From positions 5,279,001 through 5,343,000 of the forward strand of contig NZ_CP011567.1 of the NCBI RefSeq assembly GCF_001655615.1: a DNA stretch of 64,000 bases, in the 5' to 3' direction. Positions 10,433 through 20,240 of the stretch are shown here, piece by piece. The notes under the pieces are model-generated. The model worked only from the letters and a program-made list of their open reading frames with translations, searched no databases and was not told the DNA's origin. Source of the stretch: Pseudomonas sp. GR 6-02 (GTDB lineage: Bacteria > Pseudomonadota > Gammaproteobacteria > Pseudomonadales > Pseudomonadaceae). A program made the translations under genes and the position numbers. Position 1 is the first letter of the stretch. Each line of letters starts with the position of its first letter.

Positions 10433-10470
10433 GTGCGACTAATACGACCAAGTTAAGCCGTAACGCAATC

Positions 10471-10643
10471 CGTAGCAGCTGGCGAAGCCTGCGCTCGGAC
10501 GCAGCAGTCGCATAATCAGAGATTACGGCACGCCAGACAGACCGCATTAGCCGGATTCACGACTGCTTCGCAGCCGGACGCAGCCTCGCTGGAGCTCGAC
10601 AGCTGCTACAGCCAGACGCAGCCTTCGGCAGCAGCTACAGAAA
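10471..10643. repeat. Cluster of three degenerate Pseudomonas intergenic repeats
   Basis: One copy on the plus strand (10471-10496, GTAGCAGCTGGCGAAGCCTG) and two on the minus strand (about 10577-10612 and 10613-10643), all related to GTAGCTGCTGCCGAAGGCTG followed by CGTC. The copies differ at several bases and pair with each other to give imperfect hairpins. Confidence 0.7.
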
Positions 10644-10678
10644 GAGCGCCGCAGTTTTTTATATATGCAGCCATAACG

Positions 10679-10716
10679 AAAAATGCCCCGCATCTTTCGA
10701 TACGAGGCATTTTCTT
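10679..10716 (-). terminator. Bidirectional terminator after rplS
   Basis: AAAATGCCCCGCAT and its near-complement ATACGAGGCATTTTC form a long stem. Read on the minus strand it follows rplS by about 50 bp and ends in TTTTT; it could also stop readthrough from suhB. Confidence 0.75.
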
Positions 10717-10763
10717 GAAAAGCCAACCTGAGCAGGCCGGCCTTTCGGCATCGGAAGCTGGAC

Positions 10764-11114
10764 TTAAGCCAGTTTTTCCTTGATGCGAGCTGCTTTACCG
10801 GACAGGTCACGCAGGTAGTACAGCTTGGCCTTACGTACATCACCGCGACGCTTGACAGCCATGCTGTCGATTTGCGGGCTGTAGGTCTGGAAAGTACGCT
10901 CTACACCAACACCGTTGGAGATTTTACGAACGGTGAAAGCACTGTTTACGCCGCGGTTACGCTTGGCGATAACTACGCCTTCGAACGCTTGCAGACGCGA
11001 ACGATCGCCTTCCTTCACTTTCACCTGAACGACAATGGTGTCGCCCGGGGCAAAGGTAGGGATCTCTTTAGTCATCTGCTCTGCTTCGAGTGCAAGGATG
11101 ATTTTGTTAGTCAT
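10764..11114 (-). CDS. rplS: 50S ribosomal protein L19
   Basis: 116 residues with the conserved start [19 protein letters not shown], the [16 protein letters not shown] core and [23 protein letters not shown]19 sits at the 30S-50S interface. Last gene of rpsP-rimM-trmD-rplS, 45 bp after trmD. The product and order are unambiguous. Confidence 0.98.
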
Positions 11115-11159
11115 GCTGTGCTCCTAAGGTAAATCGTCGGATCTACCATCGATACGTTG

Positions 11160-11912
11160 TTAACTATCGTCCCGCTCGCGGATGTATTCCTCGAGCAGCT
11201 TCTTCTCTTCTCCAGAAAGCGAGCGGCTTTCCAGAAGATCGGCGCGTCGTTCATAGGTCCGACCAAGGGACTGCTGTAAACGCCAACGCCGGATGTGCGC
11301 GTGATTGCCACTTAGCAATACGTCGGGAACACGCTGATCCGCATACACCTCCGGTCGGGTGTAGTGCGGGCAATCCAGCAAACCATCCGTAAAGGAATCT
11401 TCCTCAGCGGAGTCCGCATGCCCTAAAGCTCCAGGCAGCAGTCGTGTAACCGCATCGATCAGGACCATCGCCGGCAGCTCGCCGCCAGACAGGACATAGT
11501 CGCCAATCGACCACTCTTCATCGACATGAGCATCAATAAAACGCTCGTCAATGCCTTCATAGCGGCCGGCAATCAGGATCAATGCATCCAGATTCGCCAA
11601 CTCGCGCACCGCCGACTGTGTCAGTTGACGGCCTTGGGGGGACAGGTAAATTACCTTCGCCGCCTCCCCGGCTGCTGCCTTGGCCTGAACCAGAGCATCT
11701 TCCAGGGGCTTGATCTTCATCACCATGCCCGGACCACCGCCAAATGGGCGATCATCCACAGTGTGATGTCGATCCGTCGTGTAGTCTCGCGGATTCCAAC
11801 AGGTAAGCTGCAACAGCCCCTGTTTCACCGCCCGACTGGTGATGCCGTACTCGCTGATGGCGGAGAACATCTCGGGAAACAAACTGATCACTTCTACGCG
11901 CAGGTTAGCCAC
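11160..11912 (-). CDS. trmD: tRNA (guanine-37-N1)-methyltransferase TrmD
   Basis: 250 residues from a GTG start at 11912, two bases after the rimM stop, giving the family N-terminus [16 protein letters not shown]. The open frame extends a further 22 codons into rimM without family support. SPOUT class, with the trefoil-knot SAM site ([29 protein letters not shown]). It makes m1G37 to prevent +1 frameshifting. Confidence 0.96.
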   Translation of the reverse strand: MANLRVEVISLFPEMFSAISEYGITSRAVKQGLLQLTCWNPRDYTTDRHHTVDDRPFGGGPGMVMKIKPLEDALVQAKAAAGEAAKVIYLSPQGRQLTQSAVRELANLDALILIAGRYEGIDERFIDAHVDEEWSIGDYVLSGGELPAMVLIDAVTRLLPGALGHADSAEEDSFTDGLLDCPHYTRPEVYADQRVPDVLLSGNHAHIRRWRLQQSLGRTYERRADLLESRSLSGEEKKLLEEYIRERDDS

Positions 11913-11914
11913 GT

Positions 11915-12451
11915 TTAGAAGTCCGCATCCCATTCCACCTTCATCTCGCCCGCTGCCAGATCGACGGCCAACACGCATTGCTCGGTATACGGCAACAGGC
12001 GTTCGCGATCATCCAGGCTGCCAGCGCAAGGCTTGACCACCATTACATCATTGGCGCCGGTTTCCAGAAGATGATCGATTTTCCCGAACAATTGCCCGTG
12101 AGTATCGATGACCTTCAGACCTTCCAGCTGGTACCAGTAGTACTCGCCATCGGTCAATTCAGGGAACAGGTTGCGCGGCACGCAGATCTCATAACCAGCC
12201 AGAAGACGAGCTTCTTCACGATCATCAAGACCCTTGAGCTTTGCGACCAGGAACTTGTCGTTCCCGCGTCCGCTGACCAGCTCGACCTGCTTTACGTTGC
12301 CTTCGCGCCTGAGCGTCCAGGTTTTGTAGTCCAACAGGTTTTTAATCGGATCAGTAAAGGAATACACCTTCACTTCGCCGCGAACGCCGTGAACAGAATA
12401 AATCTTGCCGATAACGATCAAATCATCAGCAACAGCTGGCGTCGCGTTCAT
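11915..12451 (-). CDS. rimM: Ribosome maturation factor RimM
   Basis: 178 residues: N-terminal beta-barrel ([20 protein letters not shown]) and C-terminal PRC barrel ([20 protein letters not shown]). It binds S19 and helps 30S head maturation. It sits 5 bp after rpsP and 2 bp before trmD, consistent with tight co-translation. Confidence 0.97.
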   Translation of the reverse strand: MNATPAVADDLIVIGKIYSVHGVRGEVKVYSFTDPIKNLLDYKTWTLRREGNVKQVELVSGRGNDKFLVAKLKGLDDREEARLLAGYEICVPRNLFPELTDGEYYWYQLEGLKVIDTHGQLFGKIDHLLETGANDVMVVKPCAGSLDDRERLLPYTEQCVLAVDLAAGEMKVEWDADF

Positions 12452-12456
12452 ATTGC

Positions 12457-12708
12457 TCAGGCCGCAGCCTTAGCAGATTCCTTCAACAACTGAGCAACGC
12501 GCTCAGAAGGCTGTGCACCAACGCTCAGCCAGTAGGCTACGCGCTCTTGGTTCACGGACAGACGAACTTCTTGACCACGAGCAACAGGGTTGAAGAAACC
12601 AACCTGTTCCTTGTGCGAACCGTCACGCGGGTTGCGGCTGTCGGTTACGGTCAAGTGGTAAAACGGGCGCTTTTTGGAGCCGCCAAGGGCAAGACGGATT
12701 GTTAGCAT
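12457..12708 (-). CDS. rpsP: 30S ribosomal protein S16
   Basis: 83 residues beginning [21 protein letters not shown], diagnostic for S16. First gene of the operon, transcribed from the promoter at 12781-12808 with a leader of about 66 nt. Length and sequence are normal. Confidence 0.98.
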   Translation of the reverse strand: MLTIRLALGGSKKRPFYHLTVTDSRNPRDGSHKEQVGFFNPVARGQEVRLSVNQERVAYWLSVGAQPSERVAQLLKESAKAAA

Positions 12709-12780
12709 GTGAACATCGTTCCTGTAGTCGGTGCTGCAAATCTAAATGCACAGCGGGCATAGGTGCCCGAAAGGCCGCAT

Positions 12781-12808
12781 ATTCTAAGGAATATCCGGAC
12801 TTTTGCAA
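12781..12808 (-). promoter_or_regulatory. Promoter of rpsP-rimM-trmD-rplS
   Basis: On the minus strand -35 TTGCAA (12803-12808), 16-bp spacer, -10 TAGAAT (12781-12786), about 73 bp before the rpsP start. Good match in a position where a strong ribosomal promoter is expected. Confidence 0.7.
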
Positions 12809-12886
12809 ATGTCTTTTTCCGGCGCCTATCGGCGTGCCATCCAGATTTGCTATAGAGCCATCGTTGAAGATGGCCAGTCAGCTCCC

Positions 12887-12953
12887 GCCAAGTGCGGGTT
12901 TGCTGGAGATCCCACGTCCGTGTGGGTCGGCGCAGGAGCAAGCTCCTGCGCGA
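12887..12953. repeat. REP-like palindromes between ffh and rpsP
   Basis: CGCAGGAGCAAGCTCCTGCG (12931-12950) is a perfect palindrome followed by CGAA, like a lone REP unit. Two smaller hairpins (CCCGCCAAGTGCGGG and CCCACGTCCGTGTGGG) stand just before it. They lie directly downstream of ffh and may serve as its 3' end structure. Confidence 0.6.
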
Positions 12954-12958
12954 ATTCT

Positions 12959-14335
12959 TTACATCTTGGGCATGCCGCCGCCGGGCAACATACCGCCCAT
13001 GCCGCGCATCATTTTGGCCATTCCGCCTTTCGCGGAGAATTTCTTCATCATCTTCTGCATCTGCTTGTGCTGCTTGATCAAGCGACCGATGTCCTGCACC
13101 TGGGTGCCGGAACCCATGGCGATCCGGCGCTTGCGCGAACCACTGATCAGCTCAGGGTCGCGGCGCTCGGCCGGGGTCATGGAATTGATGATGGCTTCCA
13201 TCTGCTTGAATTGCTTCTCTGCCGCACCCTGGGCATTGCCCATCTGCGCCAGGTTCACACCACCGATATTCGGCAGTTTGTCCATGAGGCCGCCGAGACC
13301 GCCCATGTTCTTCATCTGTTGCAGCTGATCGCGGAAGTCTTCGAGGTCGAAGCCCTTGCCCTTCTTCAGCTTCTTGGCCAGCTTGTCGGCCTTGTCCTTG
13401 TCGAGGGTCGCTTCGGCCTGTTCGATCAGACTGAGCACGTCGCCCATGCCGAGGATGCGCGATGCGATACGCTCAGGGTGGAACGGCTCGAGCGCTTCGC
13501 TCTTCTCGCCCATACCGATGAACTTGATCGGCTTGCCGGTAATGGCACGTACCGACAGTGCGGCACCGCCACGGGCATCACCGTCGACCTTGGTCAGGAT
13601 CACACCGGTCAGCGGCAATGCATCACCGAAGGCCTTGGCCGTGTTGGCGGCGTCCTGGCCGGTCATGGCATCGACCACGAACAGGGTTTCGACCGGATTG
13701 ATCGCGGCGTGCAGCGCCTTGATCTCGCCCATCATCTCTTCGTCGATGTGCAAACGACCGGCGGTGTCGACGATGACCACGTCGATGAATTTCAGCTTGG
13801 CTTCTTTAATAGCCGCTTGAGCGATGTCAACCGGCTTCTGGCTCAGGTCGGACGGGAAGAACGTCACGCCGATGTCGCTGGCAAGGGTTTCCAGCTGCTT
13901 GATCGCCGCCGGACGGTAAACGTCCGCGGACACGACCATGACCGACTTCTTCTTGCGCTCCTTAAGGAAGCGCGCCAGTTTGCCGGCGGTGGTGGTTTTA
14001 CCCGCACCCTGCAAACCGGCCATCAGAACCACGGCCGGTGGAACGGCGCTCAGGTTCAAATCTTCGTTGGCCGCGCCCATCAGGCTTTCGAGTTCGGCCT
14101 GGACGATCTTCACGAAGGCCTGGCCCGGCGTCAGGCTGCGCGACACCTCGGTGCCGACAGCGCGTTCCTTGACCGAATTGACGAAGTCTTTGACCACCGG
14201 CAAGGCGACGTCGGCTTCGAGCAACGCCATGCGCACTTCACGCAGGGTGTCTTTGATGTTGTCTTCGGTCAGCTTGGCCTTGCCGGTGACATGGCGCAGC
14301 GTCTGTGAGAGACGGTCGGTTAAGTTTTCAAACAT
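12959..14335 (-). CDS. ffh: Signal recognition particle protein Ffh
   Basis: 458 residues: N domain, GTPase G domain (GLQGAGKTTT at 107-116, VDTAGRL, TKVDGDARGG) and a methionine-rich C-terminal M domain that ends in a Met/Gly-rich tail. With 4.5S RNA it targets membrane proteins to FtsY and SecYEG. Divergent from the cytochrome-assembly-like gene. No 4.5S RNA gene is seen here. Confidence 0.98.
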   Translation of the reverse strand: MFENLTDRLSQTLRHVTGKAKLTEDNIKDTLREVRMALLEADVALPVVKDFVNSVKERAVGTEVSRSLTPGQAFVKIVQAELESLMGAANEDLNLSAVPPAVVLMAGLQGAGKTTTAGKLARFLKERKKKSVMVVSADVYRPAAIKQLETLASDIGVTFFPSDLSQKPVDIAQAAIKEAKLKFIDVVIVDTAGRLHIDEEMMGEIKALHAAINPVETLFVVDAMTGQDAANTAKAFGDALPLTGVILTKVDGDARGGAALSVRAITGKPIKFIGMGEKSEALEPFHPERIASRILGMGDVLSLIEQAEATLDKDKADKLAKKLKKGKGFDLEDFRDQLQQMKNMGGLGGLMDKLPNIGGVNLAQMGNAQGAAEKQFKQMEAIINSMTPAERRDPELISGSRKRRIAMGSGTQVQDIGRLIKQHKQMQKMMKKFSAKGGMAKMMRGMGGMLPGGGMPKM

Positions 14336-14545
14336 TGCGCGATCCTTTCAGGCCCTGTGTAGACCGGGATAATGGCGGCCCAGACCGGAATCAACATGTG
14401 CTCGGCGAGCCTGCGGCGTGGGCAGGTCGCGGATTATAGCGAAGACTGCGTCTGGCGGACACCTCGCCGTCAGCTTGTATGGTCTTTCGTGCCGTATGGG
14501 TTCTATGCCAAACTCAACGCCTTTCGGGCCTGCCTAACAGGATTT

Positions 14546-15358
14546 ATGCTCCCCTTGTCACCCAGCTTGCTTACCACCCTCGCCGCCGCCTGCTTATATG
14601 CCGCTGCGACCTTCTATCAAGGCACTCGCCTGGCCACCGGTGCCAAGGCGAACAAACGCCTGCTGGTCACGCTCGGCGTACTGGCCGTGCTGGCCCACAG
14701 CGCCAGCCTGATCAGCTATCTGCTGACTCCGGTCGGCCTGGCCCTGGACTTTTTCAGCGCCGCCAGCCTGATTGCCGCAGCGGTCATCGCCCTGACCCTG
14801 CTGGCCTGCTCACGGATTCCAGTGGAAAACCTGCTTGTATTGCTGTTCCCGCTGGGCGCCGCAACAGTGTTGCTGGCACAGTTCGCCCCCGCCGGCACGG
14901 TGCAGGTCATCGACGAAGAGCCAGGCATTCTCGCCCACATTCTCTTGTCGATCCTCGCTTATGGCATGTTCACCATCGCGGTGTTCCAGGCCTTGCTGCT
15001 GCTGGTTCAGGACCATCAGCTCAAGCACAAGCATCCGTCCGGGCTGATCAAGAACTTCCCGCCGCTGCAAACCATGGAAAGCCTGCTGTTCGGTTTCCTC
15101 TGGGCCGGCTGGAGCCTGCTGTCGTTGTCGCTGATTTCCGGCTGGCTGTTCGTCGAGAACCTGTTCGCCCAGCACCTGGTGCATAAAACCCTGCTGGCGT
15201 GCCTGGCCTGGATCGTGTTCAGCGTGCTGCTCTGGGGGCGCAACCGTCTCGGCTGGCGCGGACACAAAGCCATCCGCTGGACCCTTGCCGGTTTCTGCCT
15301 GCTGATGCTGGCGTATTTCGGCAGCAAGCTGGTCCGCGAATACATTCTGCACATCTGA
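14546..15358 (+). CDS. Inner-membrane protein of the CcsA/YpjD cytochrome c assembly family
   Basis: 270 residues from the ATG at 14546; the frame is open further upstream but that part is not hydrophobic and covers the promoter region. About eight membrane segments run through the whole length, and a haem-handling family motif region lies near LFGFLWAGWSLLSLSLISGW with LVHKTLLACLAWIVF after it. Members are called YpjD or PA3747-like; a role in cytochrome biogenesis is inferred from the family, and the exact role is unsettled. It sits between ffh and the CorC-like gene, 12 bp before the latter. Confidence 0.85.
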   Translation: MLPLSPSLLTTLAAACLYAAATFYQGTRLATGAKANKRLLVTLGVLAVLAHSASLISYLLTPVGLALDFFSAASLIAAAVIALTLLACSRIPVENLLVLLFPLGAATVLLAQFAPAGTVQVIDEEPGILAHILLSILAYGMFTIAVFQALLLLVQDHQLKHKHPSGLIKNFPPLQTMESLLFGFLWAGWSLLSLSLISGWLFVENLFAQHLVHKTLLACLAWIVFSVLLWGRNRLGWRGHKAIRWTLAGFCLLMLAYFGSKLVREYILHI

Positions 15359-15370
15359 CGGGCGGCATTA

Positions 15371-16603
15371 ATGGACGACTTGCCCATAGGACCGATGCTC
15401 GCGGTGCTGGCCCTGCTGATTTTATGGTCGGGGCTGTTTACCGCCATCGAAGTTGCGCAACAGCAATTACTGGCCCAGCGCACGGCCTCGCGCTCCAGCG
15501 ACAAACCCGTGGCCAAGCTGAGCTTCCCGCTCAACAGCCTGATCCTCTGCAACACCTTATGCCGCGCGCTGGTGGTGGTCATCAGCACCTTGCTGGCGAT
15601 TTTCACCTGGGCGCAAAACGGCCCCTGGATTGCCTGCCTCGGTGCCGGCGCAATGTTGCTGGTGTTCGCCGACTACCTGCCACGCGCCCTCGCCGCACGC
15701 TATCCGGATGCCGTCCTGGCCTTGGGCAACACACTGCTCGGCATACCGCTGAAAATCGTCTATCCCGCCGCATGGCTACTCAATGGCATCAGCCAACTGC
15801 TGATGCGGCCATTCGCCCGCAAAATCAACGTGGTGCAGCAAAGCGAAGACGAGACACCGGCAGATCGGCACGACGATCACGAACATGCGGCTTATCGCCC
15901 ACTGTCAGGCATCCACGCACTGGATAACATCACGGTCAACGATATTCTGGTGCCACGCAGCGACGTCGACGGGATCAACCTGGACGACCCCCTCGAAGAA
16001 ATCATCGAGCAACTGCGCCACAACAGGCGCACCCGCCTGCCGGTATTCCACAGCGACATCAACCAGGTCGAAGCGGTGCTCAACACCCGGCAGATCCGTC
16101 ATTTGTTGCCGGATTCAAGCCTGACTGTGGAAGCGCTGCTGGCGGCCAGTCACGAACCGTACTTCGTGCCGGAAAGCACACCGTTGCAACTGCAATTGCT
16201 GAATTTCCACAAGCAGCAGCGGCGCTTGGGCATGGTGGTCGACGAGTACGGGGAAGTACTGGGTATCGTGACCCTGGAAGATATTCTCGAAGAAATCGTC
16301 GGAGAGTTCGAAAGCCAGCACAGCCTGGATAACCCGCACATTCACCCGCAGGCCGATGGCCGACTGGTGATTGATGGCGCAGCGTCCATCCGCGAGCTGA
16401 ACAAGAGCCTCGGCTGGCATTTGCCCAGCGATGGTCCGAAAACCCTAAACGGCCTGGTGACCGAGGCGTTGGAGACGATTCCGGACAGTGCGGTGTGCCT
16501 GAAGATCGGACGATACCGGCTGGAGATTCTGGAGACTGAAGAAAATCGCGTCACGCGCGTGCTGATCTGGCATACCAGCTCAGCGCCTGCGTTTATCCGT
16601 TAA
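15371..16603 (+). CDS. CNNM/CorC-type membrane protein (DUF21 + CBS pair + CorC_HlyC)
   Basis: 410 residues. N-terminal DUF21 with three to four membrane segments (residues 1-140), then a linker, a pair of CBS domains (NDILVPRSDVDGINLDD; the second near HEPYFVPESTPLQ) with GMVVDEYGEVLGIVTLEDI, and a C-terminal CorC_HlyC domain. The family is tied to magnesium and cobalt efflux or resistance; older names call it a haemolysin. Probably co-transcribed with the preceding gene. Confidence 0.9.
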   Translation: MDDLPIGPMLAVLALLILWSGLFTAIEVAQQQLLAQRTASRSSDKPVAKLSFPLNSLILCNTLCRALVVVISTLLAIFTWAQNGPWIACLGAGAMLLVFADYLPRALAARYPDAVLALGNTLLGIPLKIVYPAAWLLNGISQLLMRPFARKINVVQQSEDETPADRHDDHEHAAYRPLSGIHALDNITVNDILVPRSDVDGINLDDPLEEIIEQLRHNRRTRLPVFHSDINQVEAVLNTRQIRHLLPDSSLTVEALLAASHEPYFVPESTPLQLQLLNFHKQQRRLGMVVDEYGEVLGIVTLEDILEEIVGEFESQHSLDNPHIHPQADGRLVIDGAASIRELNKSLGWHLPSDGPKTLNGLVTEALETIPDSAVCLKIGRYRLEILETEENRVTRVLIWHTSSAPAFIR

Positions 16604-16625
16604 CGGGTTAAAACAACCGCCCCTC

Positions 16626-16655
16626 TTGTTCGATAGTTAGCCACCTTCCTATAAT
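16626..16655 (+). promoter_or_regulatory. Candidate sigma70 promoter for the MHS transporter
   Basis: TTGTTC (16626-16631), 18-bp spacer, TATAAT (16650-16655). The perfect -10 is striking, about 200 bp before the transporter start, leaving a long leader with small palindromes such as ATGCTTACCCCGCATGCAGC. Confidence 0.5.
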
Positions 16656-16855
16656 CGAGCCGGCTTACCCAAGCCTCCCACCGAACCACATGCTTACCCC
16701 GCATGCAGCAGGTTCCGGCCAGATCTTCGACACCATCCGTACCACTGCGGCGACTGTTCCTACCTTGAACAGCGACCGATCCTCAACCCACATCCCTGGG
16801 TATTCGACCATAATAATTCGCTCCACTGGGGCACATGACTGTCAGGGATAACGAC

Positions 16856-18172
16856 ATGACGACCAGCACAACGTTCAGCGACACCGCGCCTGCCCAACCG
16901 ACGAACTCCGCCACCCGCGTGGCTACCGCGAGTTTCATCGGCACGGCCATCGAGTTCTACGACTTCTACGTCTATGCCACCGCCGCAGCATTGGTGATCG
17001 GCCCGGTGTTCTTTCCACAAACCTCCGGCACCGCGCAGATGCTGTCGGCATTCCTCACCTTCGGCATCGCTTTCCTTGCGCGGCCGCTGGGTTCGGCGTT
17101 GTTCGGCCATTTTGGTGACCGCATCGGACGCAAATCGACACTGGTTGCGTCCTTGCTGCTGATGGGCGTGTGCACCACGCTGATCGGCGTACTGCCGGGT
17201 TACGACAGCATTGGCGCCTGGGCGCCGATCCTGCTTTGCGTGCTGCGCTTCGGCCAAGGCCTGGGACTGGGCGGCGAATGGGGCGGCGCCGCATTGCTGG
17301 CCACGGAGAACGCACCCAAAGGCAAGCGCGCCTGGTTCGGCATGTTTCCACAACTCGGCCCATCGATCGGGTTTCTGGCGGCCAACGGCCTGTTCCTGAC
17401 CCTGGCCATGAGCCTGAACGACGAGCAGTTCCGTTCGTGGGGCTGGCGGATTCCGTTCCTGCTCAGTGCCGCGCTGGTGATGGTCGGCTTGTACGTACGC
17501 CTCAAGCTCCACGAAACCCCGGTGTTCGCCAACGCCGTGGCTCGCCAGGAGCGGGTGAAGATTCCGCTGGTCGAGCTGTTCAGCCAATACTGGGCACCGA
17601 TGCTGCTGGGCGCCGGGTCGATGGTGGTGTGCTATGCACTGTTTTACATCTCGACAGTGTTTTCGCTGAGTTACGGTGTGTCGACGCTTGGCTACACCCG
17701 GGAAACCTTTCTCGCCCTGCTGTGTTTCGCGGTGCTGTTCATGGCGGCCGCAACACCGCTGTCGGCCTGGGCCAGCGACCGTTTCGGGCGTAAGCCGGTG
17801 CTGATCATCGGCGGCGTGCTGGCGATTCTGTCCGGATTCTTGATGGAACCGCTGCTGACCCATGGCTCGACCTGGGGCGTGGCGTTGTTCCTGTGCATAG
17901 AACTGTTTCTGATGGGCGTGACGTTTGCGCCGATGGGCGCGCTGCTGCCGGAGCTGTTTCCGACCCACGTGCGCTATACCGGCGCATCGGCGGCTTACAA
18001 CCTGGGCGGTATTGTCGGTGCCTCGGCGGCACCGTTCTTTGCGCAGAAACTGGTGGCGATGGGTGGCTTGAGTTATGTCGGCGGGTATGTGTCGGGGGCG
18101 GCAGTACTAAGCTTAATCGCAGTGCTGTGCCTGAAGGAGACACGCAATAACGATTTGAATCGGGTTGCCTGA
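16856..18172 (+). CDS. MHS-family (metabolite:H+ symporter) MFS transporter
   Basis: 438 residues from the ATG at 16856, preceded by CAGGGATAACGAC; an ATG 21 bp upstream is the alternative. Twelve membrane segments; the MHS signature at the first helix (ATASFIGTAIEFYDFYVYATAA), the MFS loop motif GDRIGRKSTL and its repeat SDRFGRKPVLI. The family carries organic acids, betaines and shikimate-type compounds by proton symport; the substrate cannot be read here. Alone on its strand, followed by a REP pair. Confidence 0.9.
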   Translation: MTTSTTFSDTAPAQPTNSATRVATASFIGTAIEFYDFYVYATAAALVIGPVFFPQTSGTAQMLSAFLTFGIAFLARPLGSALFGHFGDRIGRKSTLVASLLLMGVCTTLIGVLPGYDSIGAWAPILLCVLRFGQGLGLGGEWGGAALLATENAPKGKRAWFGMFPQLGPSIGFLAANGLFLTLAMSLNDEQFRSWGWRIPFLLSAALVMVGLYVRLKLHETPVFANAVARQERVKIPLVELFSQYWAPMLLGAGSMVVCYALFYISTVFSLSYGVSTLGYTRETFLALLCFAVLFMAAATPLSAWASDRFGRKPVLIIGGVLAILSGFLMEPLLTHGSTWGVALFLCIELFLMGVTFAPMGALLPELFPTHVRYTGASAAYNLGGIVGASAAPFFAQKLVAMGGLSYVGGYVSGAAVLSLIAVLCLKETRNNDLNRVA

Positions 18173-18182
18173 AGCCAAAAGC

Positions 18183-18271
18183 TTCGCGGGCAAGCCTCGC
18201 TCCTACGGGTCATTTGTCGAACGCACTTGCGTCTTGACGTGATCCCTGTAGGAGCGAGGCTTGCCCGCGAA
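18183..18271. repeat. Inverted REP pair, GTAGGAGCGAGG family
   Basis: A perfect 24-bp inverted repeat at 18183-18206 and 18248-18271 with a 41-bp spacer. The unit is GTAGGAGCGAGGCTTGCCCG followed by CGAA; here the GTAGGAG ends face inward. It lies between two converging genes and may protect or end both transcripts. Confidence 0.9.
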
Positions 18272-18285
18272 TGCCGCGCCTCGGT

Positions 18286-19467
18286 TTACAGCTCGACTAC
18301 AACAGCCTGAGCAGCACGGGTCGCTTTTGCACGAGCAGCTTCGATAGACTCGTCGCGAGCCAACGCAACCCCCATCCGCCGCTGGCCATTGACTTCAGGC
18401 TTGCCGAACAGACGCAACGCAGTATCCGGCTCGCTCAACGCTGCACCCAGGTTGGCGAAAGCGGTCTGAGTCGACTGCCCTTCCACCAGAATCACCGCCG
18501 ACGCCGATGGGCCGAACTGACGGATCAGTGGAATCGGCAGGCCCAGGATCGCCCGTGCGTGCAGTGCGAACTGCGACAGGTCCTGGGAAATCAGGGTCAC
18601 CAGACCGGTGTCATGCGGGCGCGGCGAGACTTCGCTGAACCACACCTGATCACCCTTGATGAACAACTCGACGCCAAACAGGCCACGACCGCCCAAGGCT
18701 TCGGTGACCGCTTTGGCGACGCGCTCGGATTCGGCCAAAGCAACCGGGCTCATGGCTTGTGGCTGCCAGGATTCCTGGTAGTCGCCCTTCTCCTGACGGT
18801 GACCGACAGGCGCACAGAACGTAGTGCCGCCGACGTGACGCACAGTCAGCAGAGTGATTTCGTAGTCGAAGTCGATGAAGCCTTCGATGATCACGCGGCC
18901 TTTACCGGCGCGGCCGCCTTCTTGAGCGTAATCCCAGGCTTTCTGCACGTCATCGACGCTGCGCAGCAGGCTCTGGCCCTTGCCCGAGGAACTCATGACC
19001 GGTTTGACCACGCACGGGAAGCCCAGGTCTTCGACTGCCTTACGGTAGTCCTCGAAGGTGTCGGCGAAGTGGTACGGCGATGTCGGCAGGTCCAGCTCTT
19101 CAGCGGCCAGGCGACGGATGCCTTCGCGGTTCATGGTCAACTGTGCGGCGCGGGCAGTCGGGATCACGGTGAAGCCTTCGGACTCCAGCTCCACCAGGGT
19201 CGCGGTGGCGATGGCTTCGATTTCCGGCACGATGAAGTGCGGTTTCTCGGCTTCGATCACCGCACGCAGGGCGGCACCGTCGAGCATATTGATCACATGG
19301 CTGCGATGGGCGACTTGCATGGCCGGCGCATTGGCGTAGCGATCCACGGCAATCACTTCAACGCCCAGGCGTTGCAGCTCGATCACCACTTCCTTGCCCA
19401 ACTCACCACAGCCACACATCAATACGCGGGTCGCGGTTGGCGACAATGGAGTTCCGATACGGGTCAT
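18286..19467 (-). CDS. purT: Formate-dependent phosphoribosylglycinamide formyltransferase PurT
   Basis: 393 residues of the ATP-grasp superfamily: N-terminal [20 protein letters not shown], central ATP-grasp segments ([35 protein letters not shown]) and [26 protein letters not shown]. It uses formate and ATP to formylate GAR in purine synthesis, in parallel with PurN. Monocistronic. purL is also in this window. Confidence 0.98.
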   Translation of the reverse strand: MTRIGTPLSPTATRVLMCGCGELGKEVVIELQRLGVEVIAVDRYANAPAMQVAHRSHVINMLDGAALRAVIEAEKPHFIVPEIEAIATATLVELESEGFTVIPTARAAQLTMNREGIRRLAAEELDLPTSPYHFADTFEDYRKAVEDLGFPCVVKPVMSSSGKGQSLLRSVDDVQKAWDYAQEGGRAGKGRVIIEGFIDFDYEITLLTVRHVGGTTFCAPVGHRQEKGDYQESWQPQAMSPVALAESERVAKAVTEALGGRGLFGVELFIKGDQVWFSEVSPRPHDTGLVTLISQDLSQFALHARAILGLPIPLIRQFGPSASAVILVEGQSTQTAFANLGAALSEPDTALRLFGKPEVNGQRRMGVALARDESIEAARAKATRAAQAVVVEL

Positions 19468-19557
19468 CTCAGGTCCTCAAAGGAGCGGATCATCGAGGGA
19501 AGCGCGCTTCCCATGGGGAGAAAGCGCGGCATTTTACATGAACCTGAGGGTTTGGCT

Positions 19558-20067
19558 TCAGCTGACGACAGCCTGTTTGCGCAGGCGCCATGCCATGGCC
19601 AACCAGACCACGGTGACGCCCGCGAACTTCGAACCCAGCGCAGTGAAGATCACGCCCGGTGTGAGCGCATCGATCATGCCGAAGAAGATGAAGGTGTCCA
19701 GCGGGATGCTCAGGGCCGAACTTATCCACAGGCGATCGTGCAACGGGCGCTTGGTGAGGCTGAACACCAGCCAGTCGATGCACTCGGACACGGCGAACGC
19801 CGTGGCACTGGCGAGAGCAATTGAGGGATCGGAGGTAACGTAAGACAGCCCCAGCGCCACCAGCATCGCCGCGATCGCGCCATGGCCGAAGCGGGTTTGC
19901 ACCATGTCGCGCAGCACGAACACCAGGCCACCCCAGGCCGACCAGATGATGTCCAGGTGCGGGGCGGTGGAAAAGGCGTAATTGATCAGCACGACGCTGC
20001 TGATGTAGGCGATCAGGAAGAGCATGGACGGGAGATACCTGTCAATTTTGTGCACAGGGTACTTCAT
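19558..20067 (-). CDS. VUT-family (DUF165/YhhQ-like) membrane protein
   Basis: 169 residues, five to six membrane segments. The family pattern is clear: a start followed by LFLIAYISSVVLINYAF, ALASATAFAVSECIDWLVFS, RLWISSALSIPLDTFIFF. E. coli YhhQ imports queuosine precursors (preQ0/preQ1), but the VUT family has several branches and this one may carry something else. It lies 90 bp after purT on the same strand. Confidence 0.8.
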   Translation of the reverse strand: MKYPVHKIDRYLPSMLFLIAYISSVVLINYAFSTAPHLDIIWSAWGGLVFVLRDMVQTRFGHGAIAAMLVALGLSYVTSDPSIALASATAFAVSECIDWLVFSLTKRPLHDRLWISSALSIPLDTFIFFGMIDALTPGVIFTALGSKFAGVTVVWLAMAWRLRKQAVVS

Positions 20068-20087
20068 CTTCAGCGCACAGATAACCT

Positions 20088-20217
20088 GTGGCGAGGGGGC
20101 TTTCCCCCGTTCGGCTGCGCAGCAGTCGTGAAATCAGCAAACGCCGTACGCCTGAAAGAATGAAGTCGCAGGTTTAGCGCCGCTTCGCAACGCAACGGGG
20201 GCAAGCCCCCTCGCCAC
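20088..20217. repeat. REPIN, GTGGCGAGGGGGC family
   Basis: Two inverted 24-bp units, 20088-20111 (one mismatch: CTTTCCCC instead of CTTGCCCC) and 20194-20217. GTGGCGAG faces outward. The inner part holds the usual TCGGCTGCGCAGCAGTCG segment and its partner CGCTTCGCAACG. It fills the gap between DUF1289 and the VUT gene. Confidence 0.9.
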
Positions 20218-20240
20218 AAAAGCCGCGCTACCACAAAAAA

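Larger units (their letters stand above)
10366..10763. other. 398-bp gene-free region between suhB and rplS: two terminators and degenerate repeats
   Basis: No convincing gene. It holds the suhB terminator (10401-10432), a cluster of three degenerate repeat units (10471-10643) and a bidirectional hairpin (10679-10716) that closes the rpsP-rplS operon from the other side. Confidence 0.8.

Noticed and set aside
16680..16740. Cluster of small palindromes upstream of the MHS transporter that at first looked like a tRNA
   Set aside because: No acceptor/T-arm pattern (no GTTCGA-type T loop with matching stem).
18271..19824. 517-codon plus-strand frame opposite purT
   Set aside because: Shadow of purT; begins within the REP arm.
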